A stretch of DNA of 64,000 nt from RPRC01 sp034933285 (GCA_034933285.1 JAYFNT010000032.1:1-64000), one strand, 5' to 3'. Counted from the first letter of the stretch, positions 26,465 through 35,708 are shown. A program made the numbers and translations. Notes: generated by a model not told the origin, from the letters alone.

Positions 26465-26537
26465 GTCCTCATATTTCCGATTAGTAATTGCTTGATTCAA
26501 AAATACGTTGAAATTTCCAACCAGACAAATACGCTCA

Positions 26538-27434
26538 TCAAGCGGTTATCCCGGAAACCTGCCTGATTGGCGCGAATCTGAAATCAGCCAGCATCCGCCG
26601 GAAACGCCCCTCGGTCCTGTGGAGGTTCAGGTAATGACGGATGCGGCTTTTCAATCCTGCCCCTTTCATCCGCGGCTGCTCGGGATCGATCTCCCATGGA
26701 TGGAGATAAAAAACGAATGGACGCCCCTCTTCGCTGTTTATCCGCTTAAGCCCCCACCTGGTGAATGCGTACGGAAACAGCCGGAAATATCCGCCTCCAG
26801 CTATGGGGATATTCTTTCCCGCAACATATAGAGTAGTAATGGGAATTTCCGCCATGTGAAAATGCCGGTCGCGGTCAGGAACAGGGCAGATATTGGGAGC
26901 CAACGGCGCCCAATCTCCATCTCGCCCCTTAGCCACGATGAAGGGATGACGAGGCCAGTCAGGAATTCCGTAGAGGTCGTGGCTGATCGGGAAAACGCTG
27001 GAATCATACCGGTAACCGGCCTCGACAAGCTCGTCGTAAGCCCAGAGGCACTTGCGCGAAATCGAGTAACTGGGAGCGCGATATCCCCGGATCTCTTCAC
27101 CGGTGATTTTTTCCAAAAGAGCCTTGCTCCTGCGGATATCATCCCGGAACTCGCTTTGAGTCTGGTTGTAAACGCGGCGATGGCCATAGCCGTGGCTGGC
27201 GACTTCGTGTCCCCGGCCGGCAATCTCTTTGACCAGCTCCGGTTTCCTCTCAGCCACCCATCCCAGGACGAAGAAAGTAGCCTTGACATCGAACTCGTCG
27301 AGCAGGTCCAGAATGCGCCGTGTGTTGTCCGCCACTCTTAACTGACAGCCGTCCCACTGCGCCGGAGAAATGCAGCCTTCGAAGGCTGTTACATGGAAAT
27401 AATCTTCGACATCAATGGTTAGGGCGTTAAGCAT
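26538..27434 (-). CDS. Exosortase-system polysaccharide deacetylase (NodB plus DUF3473)
   Basis: A 298-residue deacetylase. The metal-site motifs are NALTIDVEDYF (Asp-Val-Glu-Asp in place of Asp-Asp) and ASHGYGHRRVY, with RAPSYSIS and SSVFPISHDLYG. The C-terminal part IPIAGGGYFRLFPY and VFYLHPWEIDP is the DUF3473 extension of the type found in XrtA loci. It should remove acetyl groups from the exopolysaccharide. The ATG at 27434 is chosen because the longer frame reads through TAGCG repeat DNA (27437 upward), which yields unrelated residues. Confidence 0.9.
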   Translation of the reverse strand: MLNALTIDVEDYFHVTAFEGCISPAQWDGCQLRVADNTRRILDLLDEFDVKATFFVLGWVAERKPELVKEIAGRGHEVASHGYGHRRVYNQTQSEFRDDIRRSKALLEKITGEEIRGYRAPSYSISRKCLWAYDELVEAGYRYDSSVFPISHDLYGIPDWPRHPFIVAKGRDGDWAPLAPNICPVPDRDRHFHMAEIPITTLYVAGKNIPIAGGGYFRLFPYAFTRWGLKRINSEEGRPFVFYLHPWEIDPEQPRMKGAGLKSRIRHYLNLHRTEGRFRRMLADFRFAPIRQVSGITA

Positions 27435-27436
27435 AT

Positions 27437-27906
27437 CGGTTAGCGTATAGCGTGTAGCGGTTAGTGTTTCTGTCAAGTTGATTTCATTTTAGCAATGTAG
27501 GATTTCAGCAGCCTAATCACTTCTTCATTCAGTGCGTAAGCTTCGTTGAAATCGGTGATTTGGCAGTAGCCAAGATCCTTGCTCAACGACAATTGAGTTT
27601 CAAGTTCTGCGGCAGATCCAAGTGCTATTTTGAGAAACTGTAAATATTCTTTTGAACCTCGCATGTACCCTTCAGCAATATTTGAAGGAATAGAAACGGC
27701 ACACCTGCGAACCTGACTCGTCAGACCATATATTTCTTCTTTTGGAAAGCTCTGGGTTATCCGGTACATGAGAAGCACCAGTTGATAGGCTTTCTGATAT
27801 GCTATTAACTCATGATAATCCTTAACTTTCATCAATTTCTCTATTCCAAATATAGTATATGCTAAGCGCAAATCCCTAATCGCTATACGCTAAACGCTAT
27901 ACGCTA
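27437..27906. repeat. TAGCG-repeat-bounded element carrying an S23-like gene
   Basis: Left flank 27437-27468 reads CGGTTAGCGTATAGCGTGTA and on; right flank 27860-27906 carries AATCGCTATACGC and AACGCTATACGC. The flanks are inverted copies of one TAGCG/TATAGCG repeat and enclose the ORF at 27473-27832. ORF-less relatives lie at 29306-29365, 31696-31812 and 33310-33459. Confidence 0.75.
27473..27832 (-). CDS. Four-helix-bundle protein (S23/TIGR02436-like)
   Basis: A 119-residue all-helical protein. Markers are KDYHELIAYQKAYQLVLLMY, SFPKEEIYGLTSQVRRCAVSIPSNIAEGY and ELETQLSLSKDLGY, the standard pattern of the family first known from intervening sequences of 23S rRNA genes and related to Avd proteins of diversity-generating retroelements. 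Here it is a free-standing gene inside repeat DNA. The ATG at 27832 follows AGAGA. The biochemical role is not established, and nothing in the operon context suggests a part in polysaccharide synthesis. Confidence 0.88.
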   Translation of the reverse strand: MKVKDYHELIAYQKAYQLVLLMYRITQSFPKEEIYGLTSQVRRCAVSIPSNIAEGYMRGSKEYLQFLKIALGSAAELETQLSLSKDLGYCQITDFNEAYALNEEVIRLLKSYIAKMKST

Positions 27907-27920
27907 CTTTTCAGCTGTCG

Positions 27921-29165
27921 CTAAAAGGTCTTCCTCGCCTCCAATATCACCCGGTTGACCGAATAATTATCATCATAAATACGGGGTGAGTAGAAATCGG
28001 CATAAATGTAGTTCAATGTCAGGAAAATCTCTTTGGGGAGAGGATAAGTGAGAGCTGGATTGATAAATATCCTTCGGGTATAGGTATTGGATCCCCTGTG
28101 ATCATACTTTTCCACACTCGTGGCCAATGAGGCCACCAGCTTTGCACCGATTTCGTAGCGCGCAGTAATGCCTGCCAGGTACCGGTTCTCGATGTCTACG
28201 ACATCTCCGGAATAGTCGGCATAGGAAACCGTGAGCCCGACATTTCCCCTGCTGAACTCCTTTGTTAATGTCAATGCGTAATCCGTCTCTCTTGTGATAG
28301 TGCTCTCAGGGTCTTCAGGGTACGTGACGCCGGTGGTCAAAGAAACAGAATATGTTCCCATTGTATGAGTGATACCTCCGTTCCAGAACGGGTAGTTGAA
28401 GTCACCGCGATTCTTGGTGCTGAACCAGGTGTAGCCACCCTGGGCAAAAACGAAAGAACGGTCCTTGTACTCATACCTGAATCCGACATATGGAGCATGC
28501 CTGTTGTAGGGATAGATGGAATTTTCACGGGTGTATGTATAGCTTGCGGTCAGGTTGAGCTTGGGAGAGTACTCGTAGGTCGCCTCGGCAAAACCGATAT
28601 GCTGTCGCCTGTCAATGCCTTCCGGTTCCTTGTACCAGACATTCCTGTAACGATAGCCTGTCCTTACTGTCGTTTTCGGACCGGGACGGAAGCTGAAATA
28701 TGGAGAAGCAATGAAGGTGTTGGAGTCGGACTGGTCGATAAAAAGGCCCTCCTGGGTCCTGTCACGTGAAACATCCAGCGAAACACGGCTGTAAACATCG
28801 CTGACTTCCAGGAAAAGCAGGTCCTTGATCACCCTCGTCAGGCCGCTGACGTTCAGGTTATGGGTAGTGTCGTCGCTACGGCTATTTTTTGCATAGTAGC
28901 GGTAATCGAATGCATAATTGAGATTCCAGTCCCACAAAGACGCATTGTAGGTCATGGCAATTCCCGGCAACAGCCGGGTTACGAAATCGGACTTCTTATT
29001 GTCTCTTTCCTCGAAGACATTATCTGTAAATTCTTCGCTTATGGCAATGGACGGGTGGAAGGAAAATTCACCGGCAAAAACATCTGAGTACGATGCGAGA
29101 AGAATAAGTGAAACCAGAAAAGGGACCATCCTGAAATTTGACGAGCAAATCCTGGACTGATTCAC
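27921..29165 (-). CDS. Outer-membrane beta-barrel protein of the exosortase locus (TIGR03016-like)
   Basis: A 414-residue protein with a signal peptide (cleavage near DVFAG) followed by repeated amphipathic strands rich in Tyr, Thr and Arg. It ends in an aromatic residue (RVILEARKTF), as expected for a barrel inserted by BAM. It matches the uncharacterised PEP-CTERM-associated barrel that usually lies beside the ATPase and deacetylase; a role as an outer-membrane channel or secretin-like partner is inferred. The GTG start at 29165 is supported by GGAGGT 6 bases upstream; the internal ATG at 29129 has none. Confidence 0.85.
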   Translation of the reverse strand: MNQSRICSSNFRMVPFLVSLILLASYSDVFAGEFSFHPSIAISEEFTDNVFEERDNKKSDFVTRLLPGIAMTYNASLWDWNLNYAFDYRYYAKNSRSDDTTHNLNVSGLTRVIKDLLFLEVSDVYSRVSLDVSRDRTQEGLFIDQSDSNTFIASPYFSFRPGPKTTVRTGYRYRNVWYKEPEGIDRRQHIGFAEATYEYSPKLNLTASYTYTRENSIYPYNRHAPYVGFRYEYKDRSFVFAQGGYTWFSTKNRGDFNYPFWNGGITHTMGTYSVSLTTGVTYPEDPESTITRETDYALTLTKEFSRGNVGLTVSYADYSGDVVDIENRYLAGITARYEIGAKLVASLATSVEKYDHRGSNTYTRRIFINPALTYPLPKEIFLTLNYIYADFYSPRIYDDNYSVNRVILEARKTF

Positions 29166-29233
29166 GAATTACCTCCGGCGATTTGATTTTGCTCTGCACC
29201 ATTTTCAATCGGAAATAAAAACTGCTATTTGCA

Positions 29234-29275
29234 CCCCTCACCCGGGCTGCGCCCACCCTCTCCCTAGATGGCGAG
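29234..29275. repeat. CCCTCACCCGG repeat unit
   Basis: One unit of the dispersed palindromic family: CCCCTCACCCGGGCTGCGCC followed by CACCCTCTCCC. Other copies in the window start near 30615, 43720, 45519 and 61230. Confidence 0.7.
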
Positions 29276-29305
29276 TGTATGACAGAGTTCATTTCCTCAT
29301 CCAAC

Positions 29306-29365
29306 CATACGCTACACGCTACTTCCTATCCGCTGCTCTCTGGTCACTGTTCTCTGTTCTCTGCC
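29306..29365. repeat. Solo TAGCG-type repeat
   Basis: TACGCTACACGCTACTTCC then TATCCGCTG, followed by several TCTCTG motifs. It sits at the 3' end of the ATPase gene and carries no ORF. Confidence 0.6.
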
Positions 29366-29366
29366 T

Positions 29367-30554
29367 TCACACCTTTTTCAGTTTCTTCTCTTTCAGAGCC
29401 GCCAAAAGAACCTGCTGCCCGATCACCGATTTGGTAATGCCTTCTTCGTCGGAAAATGAAGCGTCGTCGCTTCCGGATTGCTTCTCCACCAACGCTTTGA
29501 GTTCGGACACTACCGCATCTGTTTCCCGCGCATAGAAGCGAAAAGCGCTGCCGAGTGACATCAGGTTTTCTCCCATTTCCTTGAGCGAAGTCTCCCTGAA
29601 CTCGATTGATTCCTTTTCCAGCTTGCTCAACCGCTCGGATATATCCATGAGCAATTCCATAACGCCGCCTGGTTTTCCGGTTGCCGATGACTCCCCATGG
29701 AACGGAAGGATTTCGCCAAGTTCCGGCAGTCCGCTTTCCCAGAACTGATTCTCGAAATCCAGGTCGCCGATTACATCCCTCACCATTTCTTCATCTATCT
29801 GTCGGGTTTCCTCGGCAAAAGCTGAAAGCATCAGGAAATCACATATGATATTGACAAGCCTGGGAATCCCCCTGCTGTAACGGAAGATGATATCCATCGA
29901 GTCCGGGCAGAACATTACGGCTTCGCGGTTGCCGGCAACTTCCAGTCGGTGGAGGATGTATTCCTCCAGTTCCGGGCGGGTGAGCGGAGCTAGGTGGCAG
30001 TTGATGCTGATTCTTTGACGAAGCTGCAACAGGCTCGGCAGAGACAGGGTCTTCCTCAGTTCCGGCTGGCCCACTATTATGATCTGCAGCAGCTTGGCAT
30101 CATCCGCCTCCAGGTTGGAAAGCATCCGGATGTCTTCCAGCAGCTCCGGAGTGAGATTCTGGGCTTCGTCAATGATCAGGGTGGGTCTGTTTCCCAATGA
30201 GTATTGCTCGATCAGAAAATCGTTGAGATCCCGAAGCAGTGCAGTCCTGTCCTTCCCCTGGACCTGGAGGCCGAAATCGTCATTGACCATGGCGAGGAAC
30301 TGTTCGAAATTAACGCTGGTGTTGAATATCTTGGACAGGAGCACGCCTGCAGGACGCTTTTTTATCAGGTCCCTGATCAGGGTAGTTTTTCCGGAGCCAA
30401 CCTCCCCGGTCAGAAGTATGAACCCGGCCCTTTCATGTATGCCGTAATCCAAGTGGATCAGAGCCCGTCGATGGGAGCGGCTCATGAACAGAAATTCCGG
30501 GTTCGGCACCAGGTCGAACGGCTTTTTTTTCAGATTGAAAAAAGATTCGTACAT
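29367..30554 (-). CDS. Exosortase-locus secretion ATPase (ExeA/GspA-like AAA)
   Basis: A 395-residue AAA ATPase, the usual partner of the outer-membrane barrel gene next to it. The N-terminus MYESFFNLKKKPFDLVPNPEF is characteristic. Walker A is LLTGEVGSGKTTLIRDL and Walker B is TLIIDEAQNL, with sensor-type GIPRLVNIICD. After residue about 290 comes a charged, probably coiled-coil tail that ends KEKKLKKV. It likely drives assembly or export at the inner membrane. It is transcribed with the autokinase upstream. Confidence 0.9.
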   Translation of the reverse strand: MYESFFNLKKKPFDLVPNPEFLFMSRSHRRALIHLDYGIHERAGFILLTGEVGSGKTTLIRDLIKKRPAGVLLSKIFNTSVNFEQFLAMVNDDFGLQVQGKDRTALLRDLNDFLIEQYSLGNRPTLIIDEAQNLTPELLEDIRMLSNLEADDAKLLQIIIVGQPELRKTLSLPSLLQLRQRISINCHLAPLTRPELEEYILHRLEVAGNREAVMFCPDSMDIIFRYSRGIPRLVNIICDFLMLSAFAEETRQIDEEMVRDVIGDLDFENQFWESGLPELGEILPFHGESSATGKPGGVMELLMDISERLSKLEKESIEFRETSLKEMGENLMSLGSAFRFYARETDAVVSELKALVEKQSGSDDASFSDEEGITKSVIGQQVLLAALKEKKLKKV

Positions 30555-30614
30555 TTCTAACTCACTTTAATTATGGTCTTTTCTTGCCCCAATATGGTGA
30601 AGGTATCACGCATA

Positions 30615-30661
30615 TACCCTCTCCATTAAGGGAGAGGGTGGCTGAATGCCGGGTGAAGGGG
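30615..30661. repeat. CCCTCACCCGG repeat unit (inverted)
   Basis: TACCCTCTCCATTAAGGGAG then AGGGTGGCTGAATGCCGGGTGAAGG-type sequence; the reverse-orientation form of the unit at 29234. It lies in the 126-bp gap between ATPase and autokinase genes. Confidence 0.7.
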
Positions 30662-30680
30662 TTAATGTGCCGAAAGAGTA

Positions 30681-31676
30681 TCAAACATTCGTCGCTTCCC
30701 CGTTTTTCCGCTTCCCCTTGCCAAACAAAGCTTTCAGCCGCCCGCCCCTGCCTGCCGACTGCTCTTTCCCTTCGGAACTGCCGCCAGACTTGTCCTGTTT
30801 GCGGGCGTGAGAATCACTGATACCCTTATGGCCATAGCCATAGCCGTAATAATAATAGTGGTAATGGCCGTTCATGCTTGCCATTGTCGCATCGTTATAT
30901 ACGGCGCCGATAAGTTTTGCGCTATCAACAGCTTTTATTGCTTCCGTTATACTCTCCGGAGTTGCCTGCCCCTCCCTGGCCACCAGAACAACGCCATCAA
31001 CAATTGCTCCGAGAGACCGGGTTTCGGCAAATGGCAGTATGGGCGGCGTGTCAATGATTATGAAGCGGTCCGGGTAGCGGTTCTTTATTTCCTTCACGAA
31101 GTCTTTCATTTTCTGGGAAGAAAAGAACTCGACCGGGTTTTTCACCGGTGTCCCGGCAGGCAGCAGCGTGAGCCTGCCTATTCCGGTCTTGACCAGCAGT
31201 TCACTGAGTTCCACTCCGCCCGCCAGGTATTCGGAAAGCCCTTTTGTCGGCTTCATGCCCAGATATCCCTGGATGGACGGTTTTCGCAGGTCTGCATCGA
31301 TAAGAAGCACGGTGTGGTCGAATTCCTGGGCAAGTGTGATTGCAAGGTTCAGGGAGGTCAGGCTCTTCCCCTCATTGCTGACTGAACTGGTAACCATGAT
31401 GACATTTTTAAATCCATCCTGGCGTGCAAAAGAGGCAAGCACTGACTTGAGCTTACGATACTCTTCACTTACAGGTGAATGCGGGTCGCTCAAGGTTGAA
31501 ACAAACGGGTTGTCGATCTGCGGCAGGGGTTCCCCCGCCGGAATTACCGGGGGAAGGGGATGATGCACCGCCGCCTGCTCGGAGTGCTTTCCCTCAACTT
31601 CCTTAACCGCCACATTTCCGACCTGGGCGTTTCTCAGATGCGCAGCCTTTTCCAGCGCCTGCTCTATTCTGCTCAT
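30681..31676 (-). CDS. Polysaccharide tyrosine autokinase (BY-kinase, exosortase type)
   Basis: A 331-residue cytoplasmic BY-kinase that should control polymer length through the membrane protein encoded at 31802-33283. The start MSRIEQALEKA is typical of this type. Walker A' is SVSNEGKSLTSLNLA, Walker A/B-like motifs are VLLIDADLRKPSIQ and FIIIDTPPILPFAE. The C-terminal tail has a tyrosine cluster, HYHYYYYGYGYGHKG, the expected autophosphorylation site, followed by a basic stretch. The phosphatase at 18759-19343 is the likely antagonist. Confidence 0.92.
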   Translation of the reverse strand: MSRIEQALEKAAHLRNAQVGNVAVKEVEGKHSEQAAVHHPLPPVIPAGEPLPQIDNPFVSTLSDPHSPVSEEYRKLKSVLASFARQDGFKNVIMVTSSVSNEGKSLTSLNLAITLAQEFDHTVLLIDADLRKPSIQGYLGMKPTKGLSEYLAGGVELSELLVKTGIGRLTLLPAGTPVKNPVEFFSSQKMKDFVKEIKNRYPDRFIIIDTPPILPFAETRSLGAIVDGVVLVAREGQATPESITEAIKAVDSAKLIGAVYNDATMASMNGHYHYYYYGYGYGHKGISDSHARKQDKSGGSSEGKEQSAGRGGRLKALFGKGKRKNGEATNV

Positions 31677-31695
31677 TTGGTTCCTCTCTATCAGA

Positions 31696-31812
31696 AAGCG
31701 TATAGGGGTAAGCGTAAAGCGACTAGTAAAATCAAAACCCTACAAGCCAAACACTGCAAGATTTTTTGTTCTTTTACTATGTTTTTTCTTATCACTAATC
31801 GCTATCCACTTA
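31696..31812. repeat. TAGCG-type repeat pair without ORF
   Basis: AAGCGTATAGGGGTAAGCGT at the left and CTAATCGCTATCCACTTATC at the right form a degenerate inverted pair around an AT-rich 70-bp centre. It fills the gap between autokinase and chain-length genes and contributes the last codons of the latter. Confidence 0.6.
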
Positions 31813-33283
31813 TCAATCCTATAATTCTGTCTACCGGCGAAAACCCTATCACTTCCAGGCCCAGCAGGAAAATTATCATGCCGAAATATGTGCCGGCGAC
31901 AAGATATAGACGCCGGTCTTTCTGTTTTTCTTCCTCAGTCGCCTTGGGGTCGCTGATCTTGGGAATTACCGCGAGAATCTGGATGCCCAATGTTTTCAGA
32001 GCATCGACACCTTTTACAGTATCGTCAAAGTAATCGATTGCCAGCAACAAGGCGAAGGCGCCGACTATCCCGGCAGCGATGCCGGCAAGCATTATCATCA
32101 TGCGATTGGGACTTGCAGGGGAAAAAGGCATCGTGGCCGGCTCGACGATCCGATAAGTAGTCCCTTTGTCTTGCACTTCCATCTGTTTCGATACTTCAGC
32201 CTGGCTGTGCCGCGCAGTGAGCTGTTCATAAATGCGACGAGTATCCGCCTTTTCCTGTTCCAGCCTGGCAAGTTCCGCCCTGGCAGCAGGGCTTTTCATC
32301 ATCAATCCCCGGCTGTTGCCGATTATTGCCCGCTGGTTCGCCTCGCCCATCCTGACAGCGTTCAGCTCCGCCTCCACCCGGGCCAACTCACCGGGATCCG
32401 AAACTGAAGATGAGCCGGAACCGCTTGCCATATCCCGCTGCGCAGCCTCGATGTCAGCCTTGACCTTCACCACTTCCGGATAATTCTCGGTATATTCGAC
32501 GCGCAACTCCGCAAGCCTTCTCTGCAGCGCGATCAGCCTGGAGCGTGCCGGAGTGTTGGTCCTCAAATGGGCGCGTGATGCTTCAAGCTGCGCACGTCTC
32601 ATGCGCAGTTCATCCAGCCTTGACTGTGCCCCGGTAATTTCAGGTTGACTCGAAGCGGGGTCAACTGCCAGGGCAGCGCCTTTTTCCCTGTACAGCTTAT
32701 TTATCTGTGATTCGATCTTGTCCAGCTTTTCCTTGTATGACGCTATTTGTTCTGATAGAAAGCTCGCCGCCCCATAGGATTCTTCTCTCTTCGCCGAGAG
32801 GTTTTCTTCAATGAAGCGCCGTATCAAAGTGTTCACGTAATCCCTGGCAAAGCGCGGGTTTTTGTGGGTAAAAGAGACGGTAATCAGCCCGTCATTGCTA
32901 TTCAGCTGTACATTGGTATTTTTCTGCAACGACAAAATGTTATCTTCCAGTTCGGCATCAGTCTGTTTCTTGACATTCAGGTCGAGATCATTCATTACCT
33001 TCGTCAGGATGCTTCGTGCTGTCATCATTTTAATCGAAGAATTCAGCCTTTGTTGCGTTTCATCACGCGAAGCTGAACCGGTAGCGCCTCCGGCAAAACC
33101 CCTGAGCAAATCATTCAGAACATTTTTCTCGATATAGATGATGCTTTTGGCTTCATACTTCTTGGGCAGTACATAACCGGTCACGACCGCGGCGGTCATG
33201 ATCGCAAGGGCCACTATAACGTAAAGCCGCTTGTGCTTGGTCAGGAGCCCGAGATATTTCCTGAAATCGAATTCGTTCTGCAT
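31802..33283 (-). CDS. Chain-length determinant protein (Wzz family, exosortase type)
   Basis: A 493-residue inner-membrane polysaccharide co-polymerase. It has an N-terminal membrane segment (YVIVALAIMTAAVVTGYVL), a long periplasmic part with coiled-coil heptads at about residues 160-350, and a second membrane segment near residue 390 after the Pro-rich PATMPFSPASPN. A third hydrophobic stretch lies at the very C-terminus (FGMIIFLLGLEVIGF), and the autokinase is a separate gene. It sets polymer length together with the Wzy-like protein. The last residues lie in repeat DNA. Confidence 0.9.
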   Translation of the reverse strand: MQNEFDFRKYLGLLTKHKRLYVIVALAIMTAAVVTGYVLPKKYEAKSIIYIEKNVLNDLLRGFAGGATGSASRDETQQRLNSSIKMMTARSILTKVMNDLDLNVKKQTDAELEDNILSLQKNTNVQLNSNDGLITVSFTHKNPRFARDYVNTLIRRFIEENLSAKREESYGAASFLSEQIASYKEKLDKIESQINKLYREKGAALAVDPASSQPEITGAQSRLDELRMRRAQLEASRAHLRTNTPARSRLIALQRRLAELRVEYTENYPEVVKVKADIEAAQRDMASGSGSSSVSDPGELARVEAELNAVRMGEANQRAIIGNSRGLMMKSPAARAELARLEQEKADTRRIYEQLTARHSQAEVSKQMEVQDKGTTYRIVEPATMPFSPASPNRMMIMLAGIAAGIVGAFALLLAIDYFDDTVKGVDALKTLGIQILAVIPKISDPKATEEEKQKDRRLYLVAGTYFGMIIFLLGLEVIGFSPVDRIIGLISG

Positions 33284-33309
33284 TTATGAACACTCCGTGT
33301 TTTCAGTGG

Positions 33310-33459
33310 ACAGCGAATAGCGGTTAGCGTGAAGTGACGACGCAAATCTCAATTAGAGATGAGATTGTTTTTCACACTTCTTGGCGCTACTAAACACTAA
33401 TCTCTATACACGCTTATCGCTTATCGCTACTCGCTATTCGCTAATCGCTATTCGCTAAC
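33310..33459. repeat. TAGCG-type repeat pair without ORF, 150 bp
   Basis: Left arm AGCGAATAGCGGTTAGCGT, right arm with AATCGCTATTCGCTAACC and several further CGCTA units. The arms are inverted relative to each other and enclose about 90 bp with a small hairpin. The unit fills the gap between the chain-length and export genes. Confidence 0.7.
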
Positions 33460-34302
33460 CTAAAACATTCCTTCCTGCACTATCACGTAATCTCCAGGCT
33501 TTAGCTTGATGTTCTGCCTAAGATCCGCATCATTCATCAGATCTTTGGCCCTGACCTCGATCGAGGAATCTTTCCCACCCTCTTTACGGTGGATTACAGT
33601 GCTGTTCTGCTTGGCAAACTTTGTAAAACCTCCGGCTTCGAGAATGGCCTCCATGACGGTCATGCCTTCACGGTATTGAATGGACCGGGGTATGGTCACC
33701 GCTCCCAGCACATACACGTTTTTGTCAGGCAACTGCGGGATGAAAATGGCGTCATTGGATTCAATGACAATATCCTCTGCTATGTCTCCATTCAGGAAAA
33801 GCTTGGTAAAGTCTTCTTTTATTTTTTTCCCGTTGCGAAGAACATAGGATTTCTTGAAATCGGCCGTGTTTGCCGATGCGGAAGGCGCTTGTCCGCCTGC
33901 TATTGCATTAGGCGCATTTCCTATCGTGCATAGAAGCTGCAGGAGAGTGGTCCTGCGGTTCAGATCGTAAACACCCGAATTGACCCCGCCGCCGAAAATG
34001 TAGACCTTGCTGTTGGTTATCTGTCGGACTGTAACGGTGACGATAGGGTTTTTCACAAGGTCCTTGAGACGCACCGAAAGGTCGTCCTGCAAGCCTTTTG
34101 GAGTATACCCGCTGGCCTTGACATCGCCAAGGCCGGGAATGGTGACCTTGCCGTCAGGACGCACTGTCACAGAGACGTTGAGGTCCTTCACCCCCCAGAC
34201 CGAGATATCCAGGCCGTCCCCCTCGCCGATTACGTAGTCACCGGCGAAGGAAGTCCCAACAGTAGTCAGCAGCAAAATAACACCGAGGATCAATGTTTTC
34301 AT
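33460..34302 (-). CDS. Polysaccharide export protein (Wza-like)
   Basis: A 280-residue exported protein with a signal peptide ending at SFAG. The N-terminal export domain has DYVIGEGDGLDISVWG, VTVRPDGKVTIPGLGDV and DLVKNPIVTVTVRQ; two SLBB-type segments follow (KVYIFGGGVNSGVYDL and NVYVLGAVTIPRSI). It would form the outer-membrane passage for the exopolysaccharide. No lipobox is seen, unlike E. coli Wza. The ATG at 34302 is preferred, since GGAGA lies 7 bases upstream, inside the longer frame. Confidence 0.9.
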   Translation of the reverse strand: MKTLILGVILLLTTVGTSFAGDYVIGEGDGLDISVWGVKDLNVSVTVRPDGKVTIPGLGDVKASGYTPKGLQDDLSVRLKDLVKNPIVTVTVRQITNSKVYIFGGGVNSGVYDLNRRTTLLQLLCTIGNAPNAIAGGQAPSASANTADFKKSYVLRNGKKIKEDFTKLFLNGDIAEDIVIESNDAIFIPQLPDKNVYVLGAVTIPRSIQYREGMTVMEAILEAGGFTKFAKQNSTVIHRKEGGKDSSIEVRAKDLMNDADLRQNIKLKPGDYVIVQEGMF

Positions 34303-34349
34303 ACAGGTCTCCATTTGAACATCAAATTAGAGCGTAGCGTCCGCCCTTT

Positions 34350-35708
34350 TCACCTTCCCCTTCTCAGCAGGACCACACCGATGGTCTTCAGGATTACCCG
34401 CACATCCAGGCCAAAGGAGATATTCTTGGTGTAGTATAGATCATAGCGCAGCTTTTCCAGAGCATCTTCCACGGAAGAACCGTAGGGGTAGCAGACCTGG
34501 GCCCATCCCGTAACGCCGGGCTTTACGAAATGACGTTCGGAGTAGTAGGGAATGATCTTCTTGAGCTCCTCCACGAATTCCGGGCGTTCCGGCCGCGGCC
34601 CGACCAGGCTCATCTCCCCGAGCAGGACATTGAACAGCTGCGGTATCTCGTCGATCCGGCTCTTGCGCAGGAAACTGCCCAGCTTCGTTATCCTGGGATC
34701 ATTCCTCCGCGCCCATACAGCGCCGGTGCCATCCTCGGCATCCTGCCGCATTGTCCTGAATTTGTAAATAGTAAAAGGCTTTTCACCTTCGCCCACGCGC
34801 TCCTGGCTGAAAAAAAGCGGGCCGGGCGAATCCAGGCGCATCAAAACGGCCAACACCGGGAAAAAGGGAAGGAACATCAGAAGGCCGGCTAAAGACATCA
34901 CCACATCGATCATCCTTTTCGCCAGCCGGAACAGCAAGGTGCTCCGGAATCCGTGGGAAAAAATGAACCAGCTCGGGGTGATGTTCTCCAGCAGCAGCTT
35001 TCCCGTCACTTTTTCATAGAAAGAAGGCGCATCCAGCACTTCAATGCCGCTAAGCTTGCAGTTTAACATATCCTGCAAAGGAAAAACACCACGCCGCTCG
35101 GACAGTGATACAACCACCTTGTTGGCCTTTTTCTTCTTTACGGTTTCATAGAGGTTTTCGAAATCCCCGACGATGGACTGGTACGGCACATTGACCGATT
35201 CACTTGTGCAGTTCACATAACCCGTGAGGATATAGTTGCTGTTCCGGGCGGAGATCAGACCCCCTATGCGCTTGGCCAGGGGCCCGGCGCCAAGTATGAG
35301 GACTCTTTTCGCGAAAACCGGAAGATTCGATTTTATCCTCACGAAAACATGCCACGCGAACTGGATGACTCCGAAAAAAGCCAGAGCCGATACCAGCACG
35401 ATCCGGCCGAATTTTGCTGAAGGCAGGAGGTAGTAAAGAGAAGAAAGAAACATGAGTGAACAGCAGAGGGCGACGACGATACGGATTGCGATTTCCTTGC
35501 CCCCCATCTCCCGGTCGTCCCTGTAAACTTCCGCGACAAAGGAGGAAAACAGCAGGACACCCGTGAATAAGACCCTGTTGAAGCTTCCCCCCGGGGATTG
35601 CCCCACAAGACCGAATACTTTTCCCGTGACGGGAAGCATTGCAATAGATAATGCTGAAAGGCTGCAGACGATATCTCCCGCGATGAGTATAAGTATCATT
35701 CGGGTCAT
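34350..35708 (-). CDS. Undecaprenyl-phosphate sugar phosphotransferase (EpsB-type, initiating)
   Basis: A 452-residue enzyme that starts repeat-unit synthesis by moving a sugar-1-phosphate onto undecaprenyl phosphate. The N-terminal half has four hydrophobic segments and a Rossmann-like part (KRVLILGAGPLAKRIG). The C-terminal catalytic part has KRMIDVVMSLAGL, the membrane hairpin, FTIYKFRTM, FLRKSRIDEIPQLFNVLLGE and MSLVGPRPE. It is the form typical of exosortase loci. Its start overlaps the PrsT stop by 4 bp. Confidence 0.92.
   Translation of the reverse strand: MTRMILILIAGDIVCSLSALSIAMLPVTGKVFGLVGQSPGGSFNRVLFTGVLLFSSFVAEVYRDDREMGGKEIAIRIVVALCCSLMFLSSLYYLLPSAKFGRIVLVSALAFFGVIQFAWHVFVRIKSNLPVFAKRVLILGAGPLAKRIGGLISARNSNYILTGYVNCTSESVNVPYQSIVGDFENLYETVKKKKANKVVVSLSERRGVFPLQDMLNCKLSGIEVLDAPSFYEKVTGKLLLENITPSWFIFSHGFRSTLLFRLAKRMIDVVMSLAGLLMFLPFFPVLAVLMRLDSPGPLFFSQERVGEGEKPFTIYKFRTMRQDAEDGTGAVWARRNDPRITKLGSFLRKSRIDEIPQLFNVLLGEMSLVGPRPERPEFVEELKKIIPYYSERHFVKPGVTGWAQVCYPYGSSVEDALEKLRYDLYYTKNISFGLDVRVILKTIGVVLLRRGR

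Noticed and set aside
27435..27476. Upstream start of the deacetylase that would add 14 residues
   Set aside because: The added residues are translated TAGCG repeat DNA and do not resemble deacetylase N-termini.
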